From Megascapheus bottae (Eukaryota > Chordata > Mammalia > Rodentia > Geomyidae), in assembly GCA_024803745.1 (NCBI GenBank), contig JANJXV010000189.1, positions 550,861-614,860 of the forward strand: a stretch of DNA of 64,000 nucleotides, written 5' to 3'. The translations under genes and the position numbers were made by a program. Shown here in pieces: positions 53,810-64,000 of the stretch (positions are counted from its first letter, which is position 1; each line of letters starts with the position of its first letter). The notes beneath the pieces are model-generated. The model did not search any database, was not told the DNA's origin, and saw nothing but the letters and a program-made list of their open reading frames with translations.

Positions 53810-55055
53810 AACAGCACACTTACAAGAACGGGAAGAGGAAATGAGAATATGTCACCCAAAATAGGAGGCATTGGTATGCTGGTTATTTTGAGTGGGAAAA
53901 CAGCAAACTGGAGTGGTTTGGTTTGGTTTCTCCTCTTGTTCTCATAGCTGCCTAAACAGTGCCTCCAAACGAAAGTGAATGGTCATGAGTCTCTTCTGTG
54001 AAGTTTCTTTAGCCAGAGAATAGGAGCTAATCACCAGCCCGGCAAGAGGCAGTGGACGCCATTCTCAGGCACTCCCTGCCACAACCTCTCACTACTTCCA
54101 TCTGTTCCTCTAATTACCCTCTTCATCTTCAGTAAGTGGACAGCATTATCCCCCCCCCACACACACTTGAAGCTCTCAAACCTCATTATTCTTTTGCTCT
54201 CTGTGATGCATTCTGAGGAGTGATATTAAGTCAATTAACGTGTATGCCCTTTCTCCTGCAAATTTGTCAAGTGTTGGCTAATGGAATGGATCCACGGTGG
54301 AGAATTCAGGGGCGGGGTCTCCTCTACATCAGACTTCATCTACCCTGACTTTGGAAACGCTCAGCTCAGCACCTTGTCTGAACTAACTTTCTAGTGGCAA
54401 GAAGATACAGCAAAGCGAAGCAGATATTCCTCCATGCTCAGATGAGAAGAGAGACAAGCCACAGGTAGGAGTAGAACTTCAAACCCAGTGGTCACAGAAA
54501 CCCCGAAAGGTGAGATTTGAGTTTCTGTGGCTCTGGCTCCCTCCTGTCTGACCGCTAATTGAAACAGAAATAGGCATAGATTGTTCACTGCTGACTCAAC
54601 CAGTCAGGTGGGTTGTGCAAATCCACTTAAGACTGGGGAAGCTAAGCGGAGACTGGAGGATGATTGATGGGTGCAGTTATGAGAACAGGGAGCCTGAACC
54701 TAGGTCCATTGTCCTTTTTGAAAACCAGGAAATACATAAGGAATGGGAAGGGTGGAAAAAATTGAGACGTGTGGAGTTTTGAGTTTAGTTTAAATTTGGG
54801 AATATGAAGGGGGCAGGAAAAGGGATGAACAATAGTTGCAGAGCACGTTTGAACAGGAGGAAGAATTTCCAAAGTTCACTAACATGCCAAGGGCATAGCA
54901 GCAATTATGGCTGACAACCAGTAGTTGGATAGAGGGAAAAGAGTTGAGAATCCAATGTTCCCACGGATGGAAACATTCCTCTGATCTGATAATTAGGCAT
55001 GTGCACATATACTGTACTATTACAAGGCACCCTTTAAATATGCAAAACTACTGTC
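53810..55055. other. No gene seen; region upstream of NXNL2
   Basis: Unique-looking. It could hold NXNL2 regulatory sites, none of which I can name. Confidence 0.4.
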
Positions 55056-55061
55056 CCAAGC

Positions 55062-55285
55062 AGTGTGTGTGTGTGTGTGTTTGGTAGTAAGGCTTGAACT
55101 CAGAGACTGCACTGTCTCCGTTTTTTTCACTCAAAATTGGTGCTCTACCACTTGAGCCACAGCTCTACAGCCTTTTGATGGCTAGTTGAAGATAACTGCC
55201 TGGGCTGGCTTTGAACTACAGTCCTCAGATCTCAGCCTCCTGAGTAGCTAGGATGATAGGTAAGGCTACCAGGACCCAACTATAA
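55062..55285 (-). mobile_element. Type-B SINE, reverse, next to a short TG run
   Basis: (TG)n at 55062-55080, ID half 'gctctaccacttgagccaca', B1 half 'cagatctcagcctcctgagt'. Confidence 0.85.
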
Positions 55286-55409
55286 AAAGTATTTTTAAAT
55301 TCAGAAATATGAATAATGAAACATCACAGGTAGACTCAAAGTATCATTCTGATTGTGTTTTGGTATACTCTGCTGTTTTGTTGGGTTTTCTTTACTTTCC
55401 CTCTTTTTA

Positions 55410-55490
55410 TCTTCGTGTTAGAGATTGAACAGCAGCTTATACATGCTAGACAAGCATTTCATCACTGTGATATATGTGAGGCCTGGCTTT
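55410..55490 (-). mobile_element. ID-like monomer, reverse, diverged
   Basis: 'gagattgaacagcagcttat' and 'acatgctagacaagcatttc' are the reverse of an ID head. Confidence 0.6.
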
Positions 55491-55491
55491 T

Positions 55492-55868
55492 CATCTTTGA
55501 ACAAGATAATGAACCATAATGAACCAATGAAGAAAGTTCCATATCACTTTGATAAATACTGCATTTTTTTTTTTTTTGCTGTGCCATGGGAGAAGAAAAT
55601 GAGTGCCCATTCCTGGGATAAGTGAGGAAGCCTTCCCAGAAAGTATAATCCCAGGAGACAGCTGTCCCTTTCCCCAGCCCCTCTTCCTTGCATAGGCTGG
55701 TGTGACACTCTGTGGACATGAGAAAAGCCCCCATCACAGTGTAAGGAGAGCATCAGTCACTCCATTTTGCACCTTAGACTAGGACTATGGAACCTACAGG
55801 GTTTCTACCAGAAATTCAGAAACACTGTATTACTGTATAGCCTAGATAGAAGTACACAAACTGAGCAA
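55492..55868. other. No gene seen
   Basis: A T run at 55565; the rest looks unique. Confidence 0.4.
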
Positions 55869-55871
55869 GAA

Positions 55872-56102
55872 AAAAAGGTGCTAGTAGCTCGTATCTGTAA
55901 TCCTAGGTATTCTGCAGGCTGAGACCTGGAGATACACAGTTTAAAGCTTAACACAGGCAGAAAAGTCCCTAAAACTTCATCTCCAAAATAACTAGCAAAA
56001 GCTAGGGTGGAGGTATAGTTCAAGTGGGAAACCTCCAGCTGAGCAAGCAAGTTTGGCAAACAAGCCGAGTAAACTGAAGTGCAAACTCTGGTACTGTTAC
56101 CA
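55872..56102 (+). mobile_element. Type-B SINE, diverged
   Basis: 'atctgtaatcctaggtattc', 'ggtggaggtatagttcaagt', end near 'gcaaactctggtactg'. Confidence 0.8.
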
Positions 56103-56237
56103 ATCTATGAGTCCAAGTCAGAAAAAGATAGACTGTATTTAATCCTTAAATTTCCCAGACAATGCATTAAATATTTGTTATCCAAAAGGTTAAGAAAGCT
56201 AAACTATCTTGATTGGGCAGCAGAATAGTCATTATTA

Positions 56238-56435
56238 TTATTATTGCCAGTCATTAAGCTTCTGTGCTTAAAATTGGTGCTCTACCACTTGAACCACAGC
56301 TCCACTACCACCTTTTGTGTGGCTAACTGGAGTTAAGAGTTTCATGAACTCTCCTACTTGGGCTGGCTTTAAGCAGTGATCCTCAGATTTCAGCTTCCTG
56401 AGTATCTAGGATTACAAGCTGTAACTCTAGCCTAC
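56238..56435 (-). mobile_element. Type-B SINE, reverse
   Basis: (ATT)n at its start, 'gctctaccacttgaaccaca', 'cagatttcagcttcctgagt'. Confidence 0.82.
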
Positions 56436-56694
56436 AAGTCATGAATTCTTGTAGTACTCAGTTCTCTTGGTGTGGTTTCAATGTTGTTCACAGATTACCA
56501 GGTGTTCCCATAAACCTAACAGAAGATGGTCAGTTAGGAGTTCCTATGACTAGTGTTCTTTGATAATTTCCGTTATTCTTCTTTTCATGATTTGTGCAGT
56601 AAGACAAACCACTGGTGGTGAAAAAAAAATAGACATATTCAAACTGGGAATGATTTAACCTATGAAGAGGCTTCTTCATGACTTAAAAATAGCA
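56436..56694. other. No gene seen
   Basis: Unique-looking. Confidence 0.4.
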
Positions 56695-56695
56695 T

Positions 56696-56895
56696 GTGTA
56701 TCCAACTCATGCTGAACTCAGGAGGGTGAGATTCTAATATCATGGTTCAAAGCCAGCTCATGAGCTTATTATCTCCTATTAACTAGCAAAAAGACAGAAA
56801 TGGAGTGAGGTGTGTGGTTCAAGTGGTAGAATACGAATCTTGAGCAAAAGAGCAAGAGTTCAAGCCTCAGTACCAGCACACACACACACACCACA
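56696..56895 (+). mobile_element. Type-B SINE, 5' degraded, (CA)n end
   Basis: 'ctgaactcaggagggtgaga', 'gtgtggttcaagtggtagaa', end 'ttcaagcctcagtaccagca' and a CA run. Confidence 0.8.
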
Positions 56896-56944
56896 GTTTG
56901 ATTTATGCCCTACTCTTCTATACATTCCCCACTGTCTTTTATTG

Positions 56945-57345
56945 TTTTTACAGTACTGGTGTTTGAAATCAGGGCATCACTCTTACTAAGCAATTGCTTG
57001 ATGACAGAGCTATGTCTCCAGGCCTTTTTGCTGCAGTTATTTTTGAGATAGGGCCTTTTTGCCTGAGCTAGCCTGGACCATAATCCTCGCTCCTACTTAT
57101 GCTTCCTGCTATAGCTAGAATGACAGACGTGAACCAACACACCCAGATTTTTCTGTTGAGATGAGTTCTTACACATTTTTATATTCAAACTGGCCTGGAA
57201 CTTCAACCCTCTCAGCTCTTCATGTTGCTTGAATGGCAAACACATACCACCATGTCCAGCTATTGGCTGAGACAGACTCTCATGAACTTTTTCCTGGTCT
57301 CCACCTCCTTAGTAGCTAGGATTACAGGATGTGCCACCAGTACCT
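56945..57345 (-). mobile_element. Cluster of old B1/ID-like SINEs, reverse
   Basis: ID-like 'tactaagcaattgcttgatg' then three B1-like ends near 57120 ('agaatgacagacgtgaacca'), 57240 ('acacataccaccatgtccag') and 57320 ('aggattacaggatgtgccac'). Confidence 0.65.
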
Positions 57346-57357
57346 AGCTTGCACTTT

Positions 57358-57553
57358 TTTTTTTTTGCCAATTCTAGAGCTTGAACTCAGGGCCTGGCAC
57401 TGTCCTTGGACACTTTTTGCTCAAGGCTAGCACTCTGCCACTTGAGCCACAGTGCTACTTCTGGCTTTTTCTGTGTATCTGGTTCCAGCAAATTAAACTC
57501 AGGGCTTCATGCATGCTAGGCAAGCACTCCACCACTAAGCCAAACTCCCAGCC
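57358..57553 (-). mobile_element. Type-A SINE, reverse, full length
   Basis: T run then 'gccaattctagagcttgaac' to 'ccaaactcccagcc'; flanks 'tgcacttt' at 57350-57357 and 57554-57561. Confidence 0.88.
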
Positions 57554-57599
57554 TGCACTTTAAAAAAAATTATTAAATTGACTTTTAAAATTACCTTTA

Positions 57600-57830
57600 G
57601 CTGGGAGCTGGTGGCTCCTACCAGTAATCCTAGCTACTCAGGAGCCTGAGATCTGAGGATCGTGGTTCAAAGGCAGCCCAGACATGAAAGTCCATGAGAC
57701 TCTTATCTCCAATTAACCACCAGGAAACCAGACATGGCCCTCTGGCTTAAGTGGTAGAGTGCTAGTCTTAAGCTGAAGAGCTCAGAGACATAGCCCAGGT
57801 TGAGTTCAAGTCCCATGACTGACCAAAAAA
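57600..57830 (+). mobile_element. Type-B SINE, full length
   Basis: 'gctgggagctggtggctcct' to 'ttcaagtcccatgactgacc'. Flanks 'acctttagct' and 'atctttagct' are a likely target duplication. Confidence 0.88.
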
Positions 57831-57867
57831 TTTATCTTTAGCTAGTTGTACAAAGAGTTTTGATTCA

Positions 57868-58066
57868 TTTTTGCCAGTGGTGGGGCTTGAGCTCAGGGCC
57901 TGAGCACTGTCCTTGGATTTTTCTCAAGGCTAGAGCTCTACCACTTGAGCCACAGCACCACTTCCAGCTTTTTTTTTTTTTCTATGTATGTGGTACCAAG
58001 GAATCAAATGGGGGTCTTCGTGCATGCTAGGCAAGCACTCTACCATTCAGCCAAACTCCTGGCCCT
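57868..58066 (-). mobile_element. Type-A SINE, reverse, full length
   Basis: 'ttgccagtggtggggcttga' to 'ccaaactcctggccc', with an internal T expansion at 57970-57982. Confidence 0.88.
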
Positions 58067-58189
58067 AGAGTTCTTATTCAATATGCCAACTTAACCTGTG
58101 TAATATAACTTAATCAACGTTACCTCTTCCATCACTGGGAAGAATCCGCCCACCGCAGTCTCTCCTAACCAGACAACTCAAGTTACCTG

Positions 58190-58500
58190 GTTTTACTTTT
58201 ACCTGTGTACATTTGAGTATTTATTGTGACAGTATTCACTTATCATTCCTCTCTTATTTAATTTGAATCCCCCTCAACTGCTCATTTCTCTTAGGACATG
58301 TTTCAGATTCAAGGTATTAATTTTGTTCAACTGTCTATAAATTATTCAATTAAGTTATACTATGGGACTCCATATTTGTATATAACATACTTTAGTCAGT
58401 ATGTAGATATTTGCATGTAGCCTTGTATGTGTTTTCATGTTTATCTTTTGGATTCAACTTCTACTTTTGGTATATTTATTAGCACATTTTTTTTTATCCA
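58190..58500 (-). mobile_element. LINE-1 3' region, reverse, old
   Basis: 'ataaattattcaattaagtt' and 'ttgcatgtagccttgtatgt' parallel the minus L1 at 35300-35700 and 45450-45560. Confidence 0.55.
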
Positions 58501-58619
58501 TTTGTCACTTGTACAGCATCTGAGATGTGTCCATAACTTACTATGTCAAATATTCCTAACCCTCCCCCAACCCCTTTGTGTGTGTTTGGGGTGTGTGTGT
58601 GTGTATGTATGTGTTTATA

Positions 58620-58722
58620 TGTCCTGGTCCCAGGGCTTGAACTCAGGGCCTCAGCGCTGTCCCTGAGCTTCTTTTGCTCAAATCTAGCAATCACTTGAGC
58701 CAGAGCTCCACTTCAGGCTTTT
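58620..58722 (-). mobile_element. Type-B SINE ID-half fragment, reverse
   Basis: 'ccagggcttgaactcagggc' to 'gagccagagctccacttcag'. The SINE may have been split by the L1 tail that follows. Confidence 0.78.
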
Positions 58723-58724
58723 AA

Positions 58725-58815
58725 GAAAAATTTTATACTTCTATTGTTATTATGAAGGGTTACAGTGACATGAGTCGGGTAATGATTACATTTCTTTTTG
58801 GTCTCTCCCAGTTGT
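58725..58815 (-). mobile_element. L1 3'-end fragment, reverse
   Basis: 'ttatgaagggttacagtgac' resembles the L1 start 'atagaagggttacatgat' at 19896. Confidence 0.6.
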
Positions 58816-58821
58816 CACTTC

Positions 58822-59015
58822 CTTTTTTGGTAGTTGAGTGGAGGCAGTGAACTTGGGGTCTAGGCACTGGCTGTCTGAGCTTTTTGGCTCAACGCGAGTA
58901 CTTCACCACTTGGGCCACAGTGCCACTTCCAGTTTTCTGGTAGTTAATGGAAGATGAATATCTTGGCCTTTCTTGCCCCAGGGTAGCTTTGAACCAGCTG
59001 ATGCTTATCCTAGGT
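58822..59015 (-). mobile_element. Type-B SINE, reverse
   Basis: 'cttcaccacttgggccacag' ID half, 'tctggtagttaatggaagat' linker; the B1 half is lost after 59010. Confidence 0.8.
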
Positions 59016-59350
59016 CTTCCTGGAAAGACAGTCATTTGGAATGAGCTCAGTCCAGGACAGTGACTCCTGTCCTAAGCCCCAGAACAAGTACTGCCCCTGC
59101 AGCCTGTCCCTCTAGTGTTACCTTCTTGGGCCTGGCCTTTGAAGATGGACAGACAGCACGGCTTGTCCTTCTGCACACTCGCCATGCTGAGGAATGAAGG
59201 TGCACCTGTTTGAGCAGGCAGAATTTGGTGACATCAGGGCTGAGTGGAGTAACTGTGTATCTGGTGTGGGGAACACCAGAGGGTCTGTTAAAAGTGGAAG
59301 AGTAACAGTAACCCCTGGAGAGGGGGAGGCCTGAGACCCTTGGGGAGGGG
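59016..59350. other. No gene seen
   Basis: Unique-looking. Confidence 0.4.
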
Positions 59351-59361
59351 ATATTTTAAAA

Positions 59362-59652
59362 GTAATGGTGGGAAGGGAAGGGAAAGGAGGGGAAGGGATG
59401 GGGAAGGGATGGGGAAGGGCAAGGAAGGGAAGGGGAGGGAAGGGGAGGGGAGGGGAGGGAAGAAAGGAAGAGAAAGAAGGAAAGGAAAAAAGGAAATGTG
59501 GAGAGAGAGAAGGAAAGGAAGGGAGAAAGGAGAAAGGGAGAAAAAGATACAGGAAGAAAGGAAAGAAAGGAGGGATGAGAAAGAAAAGGAACGATGAAAA
59601 GGAAAGAAGGATGGAAAAAATAGAAGGCAGGCGGGCAGGCAGGCAGGCAGGG
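59362..59652. repeat. GGAA/GGGA purine tract ending in (GGCA)n
   Basis: About 290 bp almost purely purine on +, with GGCA/GGCG units at 59625-59650. Confidence 0.95.
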
Positions 59653-59654
59653 AA

Positions 59655-60358
59655 GAAATGAGGTTACCTGTTATTTTCAAGCTCCTATCTAGTCTGAGCT
59701 CTGTGACTCCTCCTAGCTCCTTCTATGTTCCAGTTAGGAGAACCTACGTTTCTCCTGCAGGCAACCTCCTGGAAGGTTCACTGACAGTTCTAAATCTAGG
59801 AGACACTGCCCTTACCTTGTGGGTGTCAGACACCATGGCTTTGTCCCCTAACTGCAGCTGTGGTAAGATATTTGGCTGCAATAAAAGGGACACTGCGTTT
59901 ATTCATATGCCATTCTTCGCAAGGGCAACCTCACAGCCACAGTGGCTGCAGATTCTGACTCAAGGCCAGTTGTGGGATGCACCCATTGCCATCGCATCAC
60001 TCCAGTGACACCTGCACCATTTCAAAGTAGACTCCAAGCACAGGCCCTGAGGCCTCTTGAGAGCAGCTGCGAGCTGAAATCATCCCTAATTAGCCTGAGA
60101 GGTGATTATGAAAAACAGAAACGCACACTGTGATGATGGAAAATGTCCTAAGCTATCTTACCTTTCTCTACATATAAAAAAATCACTGCAGCATTTCTGC
60201 TCCTTTCCCCAAGTCCCTGTTTCTATTTTTTTCACCAGCCCTTTCCCAACCTCTCTAGTACAAATGTATGAATTGGCTAGGTTTTGGAAAATAAGCAGGT
60301 TGTTTGTAAGTGAGTCTCTCCGGGGAAAGTTGTTTTCCCATGTGGGATTAAAAGCAAG
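59655..60358. other. No gene seen; unique sequence
   Basis: Frame 59658-60008 (+) is open for 116 codons but has no recognised family. Confidence 0.4.
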
Positions 60359-60361
60359 GAA

Positions 60362-60580
60362 ACACCAGGCACAGTGGCTCACTTCTGTAATCCTAGCTAC
60401 TCAGGAGGCTGAGATCTGAGGATTGCAATTCAAAGGCAACCCAGGCAGGAAAGTCAGGAAAACAGATCTTCAAGTAAACTCCAAAAAGCTTGAAGCAGAG
60501 CTATGCCTAAATGGTAGAGCACTAACGTGGAGTGAACAGTACATAGGTCCTGAGTTCAAGCACACATGCACAAAAAGCAT
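60362..60580 (+). mobile_element. Type-B SINE, diverged right half
   Basis: 'ttctgtaatcctagctactc', 'gctgagatctgaggattgca', end 'tgagttcaagcacacatgc'. Confidence 0.85.
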
Positions 60581-60659
60581 CGCCATACTGGCATTTCTGG
60601 GGATGCATCATGCTGATAAGCAGTTCTCTCCATTCCACTGGTGCATCTGTGTAGTGTTT

Positions 60660-60742
60660 TGCTACGCTGGAGCTGGAATCCAGGGATGTGCACACTAATC
60701 AAGCACTCTACCACTGCGCTCCCTCTGCAGCCCTGATGTTGT
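60660..60742 (-). mobile_element. ID-like monomer, reverse, diverged
   Basis: 'gagctggaatccagggatgt' and 'aatcaagcactctaccactg'. Confidence 0.6.
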
Positions 60743-60744
60743 TT

Positions 60745-61130
60745 CGAGGCCCGATCCTGGACACTGACCACTTCTAGGTCTCTGAAGACTTGTGGCAGGG
60801 ATAGTGGTACACATTTTGGGGTAATAATCCCTACTCTGCACTATTTCCTGAGATGCCCCCGAGTCCAGTGATTGGGATAGAACTAAGAACTCCTACAAGG
60901 GATGTTCCAAACGTTACTTCTTCCAACTCCTCCTCCTCTCTTCTTCTCTACTTCCTCTCTCAAGGAAATTAGGAGTGCTGTGTGTTCACCACTACTGGGT
61001 TACCAGAGCGTACAGGTAAATAATTTCCATGGTCAAGATTACAAAAACATGTAAAAGCAGAAAGAAACATCTTGAGTTTGGTCTGATATTTGGAACTGTA
61101 GAAAATAAAATCATTTAAAACTGTTTTGAT
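60745..61130. other. No gene seen
   Basis: Unique-looking. Confidence 0.4.
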
Positions 61131-61131
61131 A

Positions 61132-61272
61132 AGGAGCGGGGGTGAGGGGAGGGAAATGGGAACCAAGACATGAGAAAGGGTATCAATGTTTGTGAAGTAA
61201 TGTACCTTCTATCTGGTGAATATAATGGAACCCTTCTATTACAATGAAAAATATATGGGAAAAAATTTTTAA
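61132..61272 (+). mobile_element. L1 3'-end insertion, about 140 bp
   Basis: 'aggggagggaaatgggaacc', 'gagaaagggtatcaatgttt', A-rich end. The shared 'gttttga' on both sides (61124 and 61278) suggests a short target duplication. Confidence 0.75.
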
Positions 61273-61289
61273 AAAAGTTTTGAATCTAT

Positions 61290-61475
61290 ACTGAGTGTGC
61301 TGGGTGGTCAAACCTGTAATCTTTGCTACTTGGGAGGTAGAGAGCAGACAGAAATTGACCTTGTATCAAGGTCAAGCACATCTGTGATTTCCCAGCACAC
61401 AGGGGAACTCAAATAGGAACATAGCCCAGGTTGGTCTGGACTTAAGGCAAGAGACTATATTTAAAAAAAAAAAAA
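61290..61475 (+). mobile_element. Old B1-like SINE
   Basis: 'ggtcaaacctgtaatctttg', 'gctacttgggaggtagagag', 'agcccaggttggtctggact', poly(A) end. Confidence 0.65.
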
Positions 61476-61483
61476 TAGTCAAT

Positions 61484-61730
61484 GGAGCCGGGTACAATGG
61501 CTCCAGCCTATAATCCTAGCTACTCAGGAGGCTGAGATCTGAGGATTACAGTTCAAAGCCAGCCTGGGCACTGAAGAACATGACTCTTATCTCCAATTAA
61601 TCACTAGAAAACTGGAAGTGGCACTGTGGCTCAAGGGGTAGGGTGCTAGCCTTGAGCTGAAGAGCTCAGGGACAGCTCCCAGGCCCAGAGTTCCCCACAA
61701 CCAACTTAAAAAAAAAAATAAAACAAACTT
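61484..61730 (+). mobile_element. Type-B SINE, full length, well preserved
   Basis: Both halves intact: 'ctcaggaggctgagatctga', 'actcttatctccaattaatc', 'gagctgaagagctcagggac'. Confidence 0.92.
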
Positions 61731-61734
61731 GGGA

Positions 61735-62305
61735 AGCATATTAGTAGCCATTTAAATGTTCCCCACAGGAACGACTAAAGGACATGTTGTTGAAGCAGGA
61801 AAAAGACTTGCCTAGGAAGCTACAAATCAAGATGCAGTCAGTCACCACCCATGATCACCTCCCCTCAGAGGCTCATGGCACAAGGGCATTAGTGGGCAAG
61901 GGCCTATCAGACATGTAGCACTGAAATGCCTCCAGGTATGGAGGTTCTGCCTGTGTGACATAGGTTATCTTGGTTACGAGATGTTCTGGGTTTGATAAAG
62001 AAGCCTTACCAGCTAGAAATTCGTATGGCATATGTGTTTCTCAGTCCCTTCTCTAAGGAACTGAATATTGCAGTTAATTACTAGGAAAATAAGACATAAC
62101 TTCCACAGAGAATAGACAAGGGAAAGAAGTAAATGGCTACTTTGCCAAGGACAGAGGAGGTAGAGAAGGAGCTCAAAGGTAACACTTGCTGCAAAGTAGT
62201 TTAACCCATTAGTGGCTTCAGTTGATGCGTCTTCTACAGCAAAGCCAGGGGCAGACTAGCAGCAAGACTTCCAGAGTTAATAACTTCTATTTTTAATCCA
62301 TTTAT
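61735..62305. other. No gene seen
   Basis: Unique-looking. Confidence 0.4.
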
Positions 62306-62311
62306 TTACTT

Positions 62312-62668
62312 ATTTTTGGTGCCAGTACTAGGACTTGAACTCAAGCTTTGTGTTCTTACTTGACTTTTTTGCTCAAGGCTGGTGTTATAATACTTTAGCT
62401 ACATCTGTTTCCAGCTTTTTCTGGTTAACTGGACATGAGTCTCTTGGTAGTCTGTCGTGGCTGTTTTTTTTTTAATTGTAATAGAAGGGTTACATTATAT
62501 CCACCAGATACAAGGTGCATTACTTCACAAACATTGACACCCTTTCTCATGACATGGTCCCCATTTCCCTCCCCCTCCCTCCCTGCTTGTGGCTGGTTTT
62601 GAACCTCAATCTTCAGCTCTTAGCCTCCTAAGTAGCTAGGATTATAGGCCTGAACACCAGAACCCAGC
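62312..62668 (-). mobile_element. Type-B SINE, reverse, split by an L1 tail
   Basis: ID half 62312-62463 ('ggtgccagtactaggacttg'); the B1 half resumes at 62587 ('tcttagcctcctaagtagct'). Confidence 0.85.
62464..62586 (-). mobile_element. L1 3'-end insertion inside a SINE, reverse
   Basis: T run, 'aatagaagggttacattata', C-rich end at 62565-62584. The repeated 'gtggctg' (62457-62463 and 62589-62595) is the likely target duplication. Confidence 0.8.
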
Positions 62669-62740
62669 TAAGTTCTTTCAGTTTCCTTCCTGTCTTTTTC
62701 TTTTCCTTCCTTCCTTTTCTACTTTCCCTTTCTTTCCTTT

Positions 62741-62927
62741 GTCAGTCCTGTGGTTTGAACTCAGGGCCTGGGCACTGTCCTTGGACTTTCTCAGGGCTAG
62801 AGCTCTACCACTTGAGCCATAGAACCATTTCCGAGTTTTTCTGTGTATGTGGTACCAAGGAATTGAAACCCAGGACTTCATGCAAGCTAGGCAAGCACTC
62901 TACCACTAGGTCACACTCCTAGCCTTT
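62741..62927 (-). mobile_element. Type-A SINE, reverse
   Basis: 'gtcagtcctgtggtttgaac' to 'gtcacactcctagcc'; preceded by a TTCC-rich run that is its expanded tail. Confidence 0.87.
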
Positions 62928-62929
62928 CT

Positions 62930-64000
62930 TCCAGTTTTTAGCCACAGTTATAGGTTGGGTTTTGTTAAATGTACTTTTCTATCCTTTTGAGATGATTCAT
63001 ATCTTTTATCCTCACCTCTTCTAAAAGGTGAAATATACTAATTGATTTTCTGATAGTAAACAAACCTAACTTAATCATGTATCTGAACCTTCCTATATAG
63101 TTTTCAATCTATTTGTTTTCTTTTTTTAAAATCAATATTCATGGAAATACTGATCTGCAGATTTTTTGTCTAGCTCTGGTATCAAGGTAATACTAGAGCT
63201 TTACAGAATGAACTGGTAAGTCAGCCTTCCATTACTACAACAAAATATTTGAGGTAATTAACATACAGAGAAAAGGATTGCTTTGGCTTTCACTTTTGGA
63301 GGCTCTAGTCCAAGATCAAATGTCTTCATTTCTTTGTGAATTTGATGAGACAGAACATGTGAGTAGAGAAAACTGCTCATATCCTGAGCCAGGAAGCAAA
63401 AGGAAGACCAGAACCTCTTAGAGAGCCTGTCTCCAAGGACCTCCCAGCAGGCCACCACCTAAAGGTCCCATCCTCAAAGGTCTCACCATCCCCCAAGATT
63501 TCAGTACCTCCCAAAGGTTCTATCACCTCCTAAGGTTCCCCCCCCCCACTCACCTACTTACTGATAGCAACACCATAGGGCCCAACTCTGTCAGGGACTG
63601 TGTGGCACTCACAAGCAAACCACAGCATTAAGTACTCTCTACTTTTCTATTTTCTTCCTTAAATGTCTGTCATCAGCATTCACTGGTAAAACTTCCTAGA
63701 TACTAGTTCAGATTCACTTTACAGCTTTTTAATGATTATTGTGGTAACAAAGGATGTAATCCATTATTATTAATTACCTAAATCCAAATTTGTATCTCAG
63801 ACTCTGAAAAGTGACACTGAGCCTACCAGACTGATAGAAACAGAGCCTGATAGTCAAGACTGTAAACGGACTAGTTTAACACAGCATGCTCTATGTTAAG
63901 CTATTTTTACATATAACCTATACTATTATTGTGATGGCTTATAGACAAAGACCTATATGACAAACACAAACTCCATGACACACACAGCAAAGGTGGCTGC
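62930..64000. other. No gene seen
   Basis: Mostly unique AT-rich sequence with a C run at 63540. No element recognised to the window end. Confidence 0.4.

Overview
This is a non-coding-rich mammalian (rodent) genomic window. It is dominated by retrotransposon debris: LINE-1 fragments, two lineage-specific SINE families and long microsatellites. It holds one recognisable protein-coding gene and one processed gene copy. There is no bacterial-style gene organisation; almost every open frame is chance translation of repeats. One SINE family ('type A') is a tRNA/ID-like head joined to a second ID-like half. The other ('type B') is a B1-like (7SL-derived) left half joined to the same ID-like right half, as in B1-dID composites. 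From memory of such sequences I lean towards a geomyoid rodent (kangaroo rat or pocket mouse group). That taxon call is inference and cannot be proven here.

The gene is NXNL2 (nucleoredoxin-like 2, also called rod-derived cone viability factor 2), on the minus strand. Exon 1 is 53078-53388 and exon 2 is 49615-49783, separated by a 3.3 kb intron full of repeats. The splice joins in frame to give 159 residues. Exon 1 lies in a CpG-rich island with GC boxes, and a polyadenylation signal lies about 350 bp past the stop. Failure to splice would stop translation at once, because the donor GTGAGT itself supplies the TGA; this fits the known use of intron retention by this gene family.

At 35998-38176 is a processed retrocopy of LYRM2, an intronless copy of a mitochondrial LYR-motif protein gene. 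It is flanked by an 18-bp target-site duplication, keeps an 81-codon open frame that is shortened at the C terminus, and carries a long 3' untranslated region later hit by SINEs.

The rest, in order. 1-19.8 kb: L1 pieces, SINEs, microsatellites, a direct-repeat pair and an inverted-repeat pair of unknown family. 19.9-21.4 kb: an inverted (twin-primed) L1 with clean target duplications. 23-25 kb: L1 remnants, including a roughly 100-bp L1 tail. 27.5-31 kb: mostly unique sequence. 33.7-35.7 kb: L1s, one with an internal deletion. 38.9-48.2 kb: SINEs, a probable solo LTR inside a SINE, and two L1 3' ends in tandem. 48.4-51.4 kb: SINEs, NXNL2 exon 2 and a large purine tract. 53.6-64 kb: SINEs, old L1 and unique sequence.

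I found no convincing undescribed biological system. The most informative observations are insertion histories readable from target-site duplications, and the NXNL2 and LYRM2 details.
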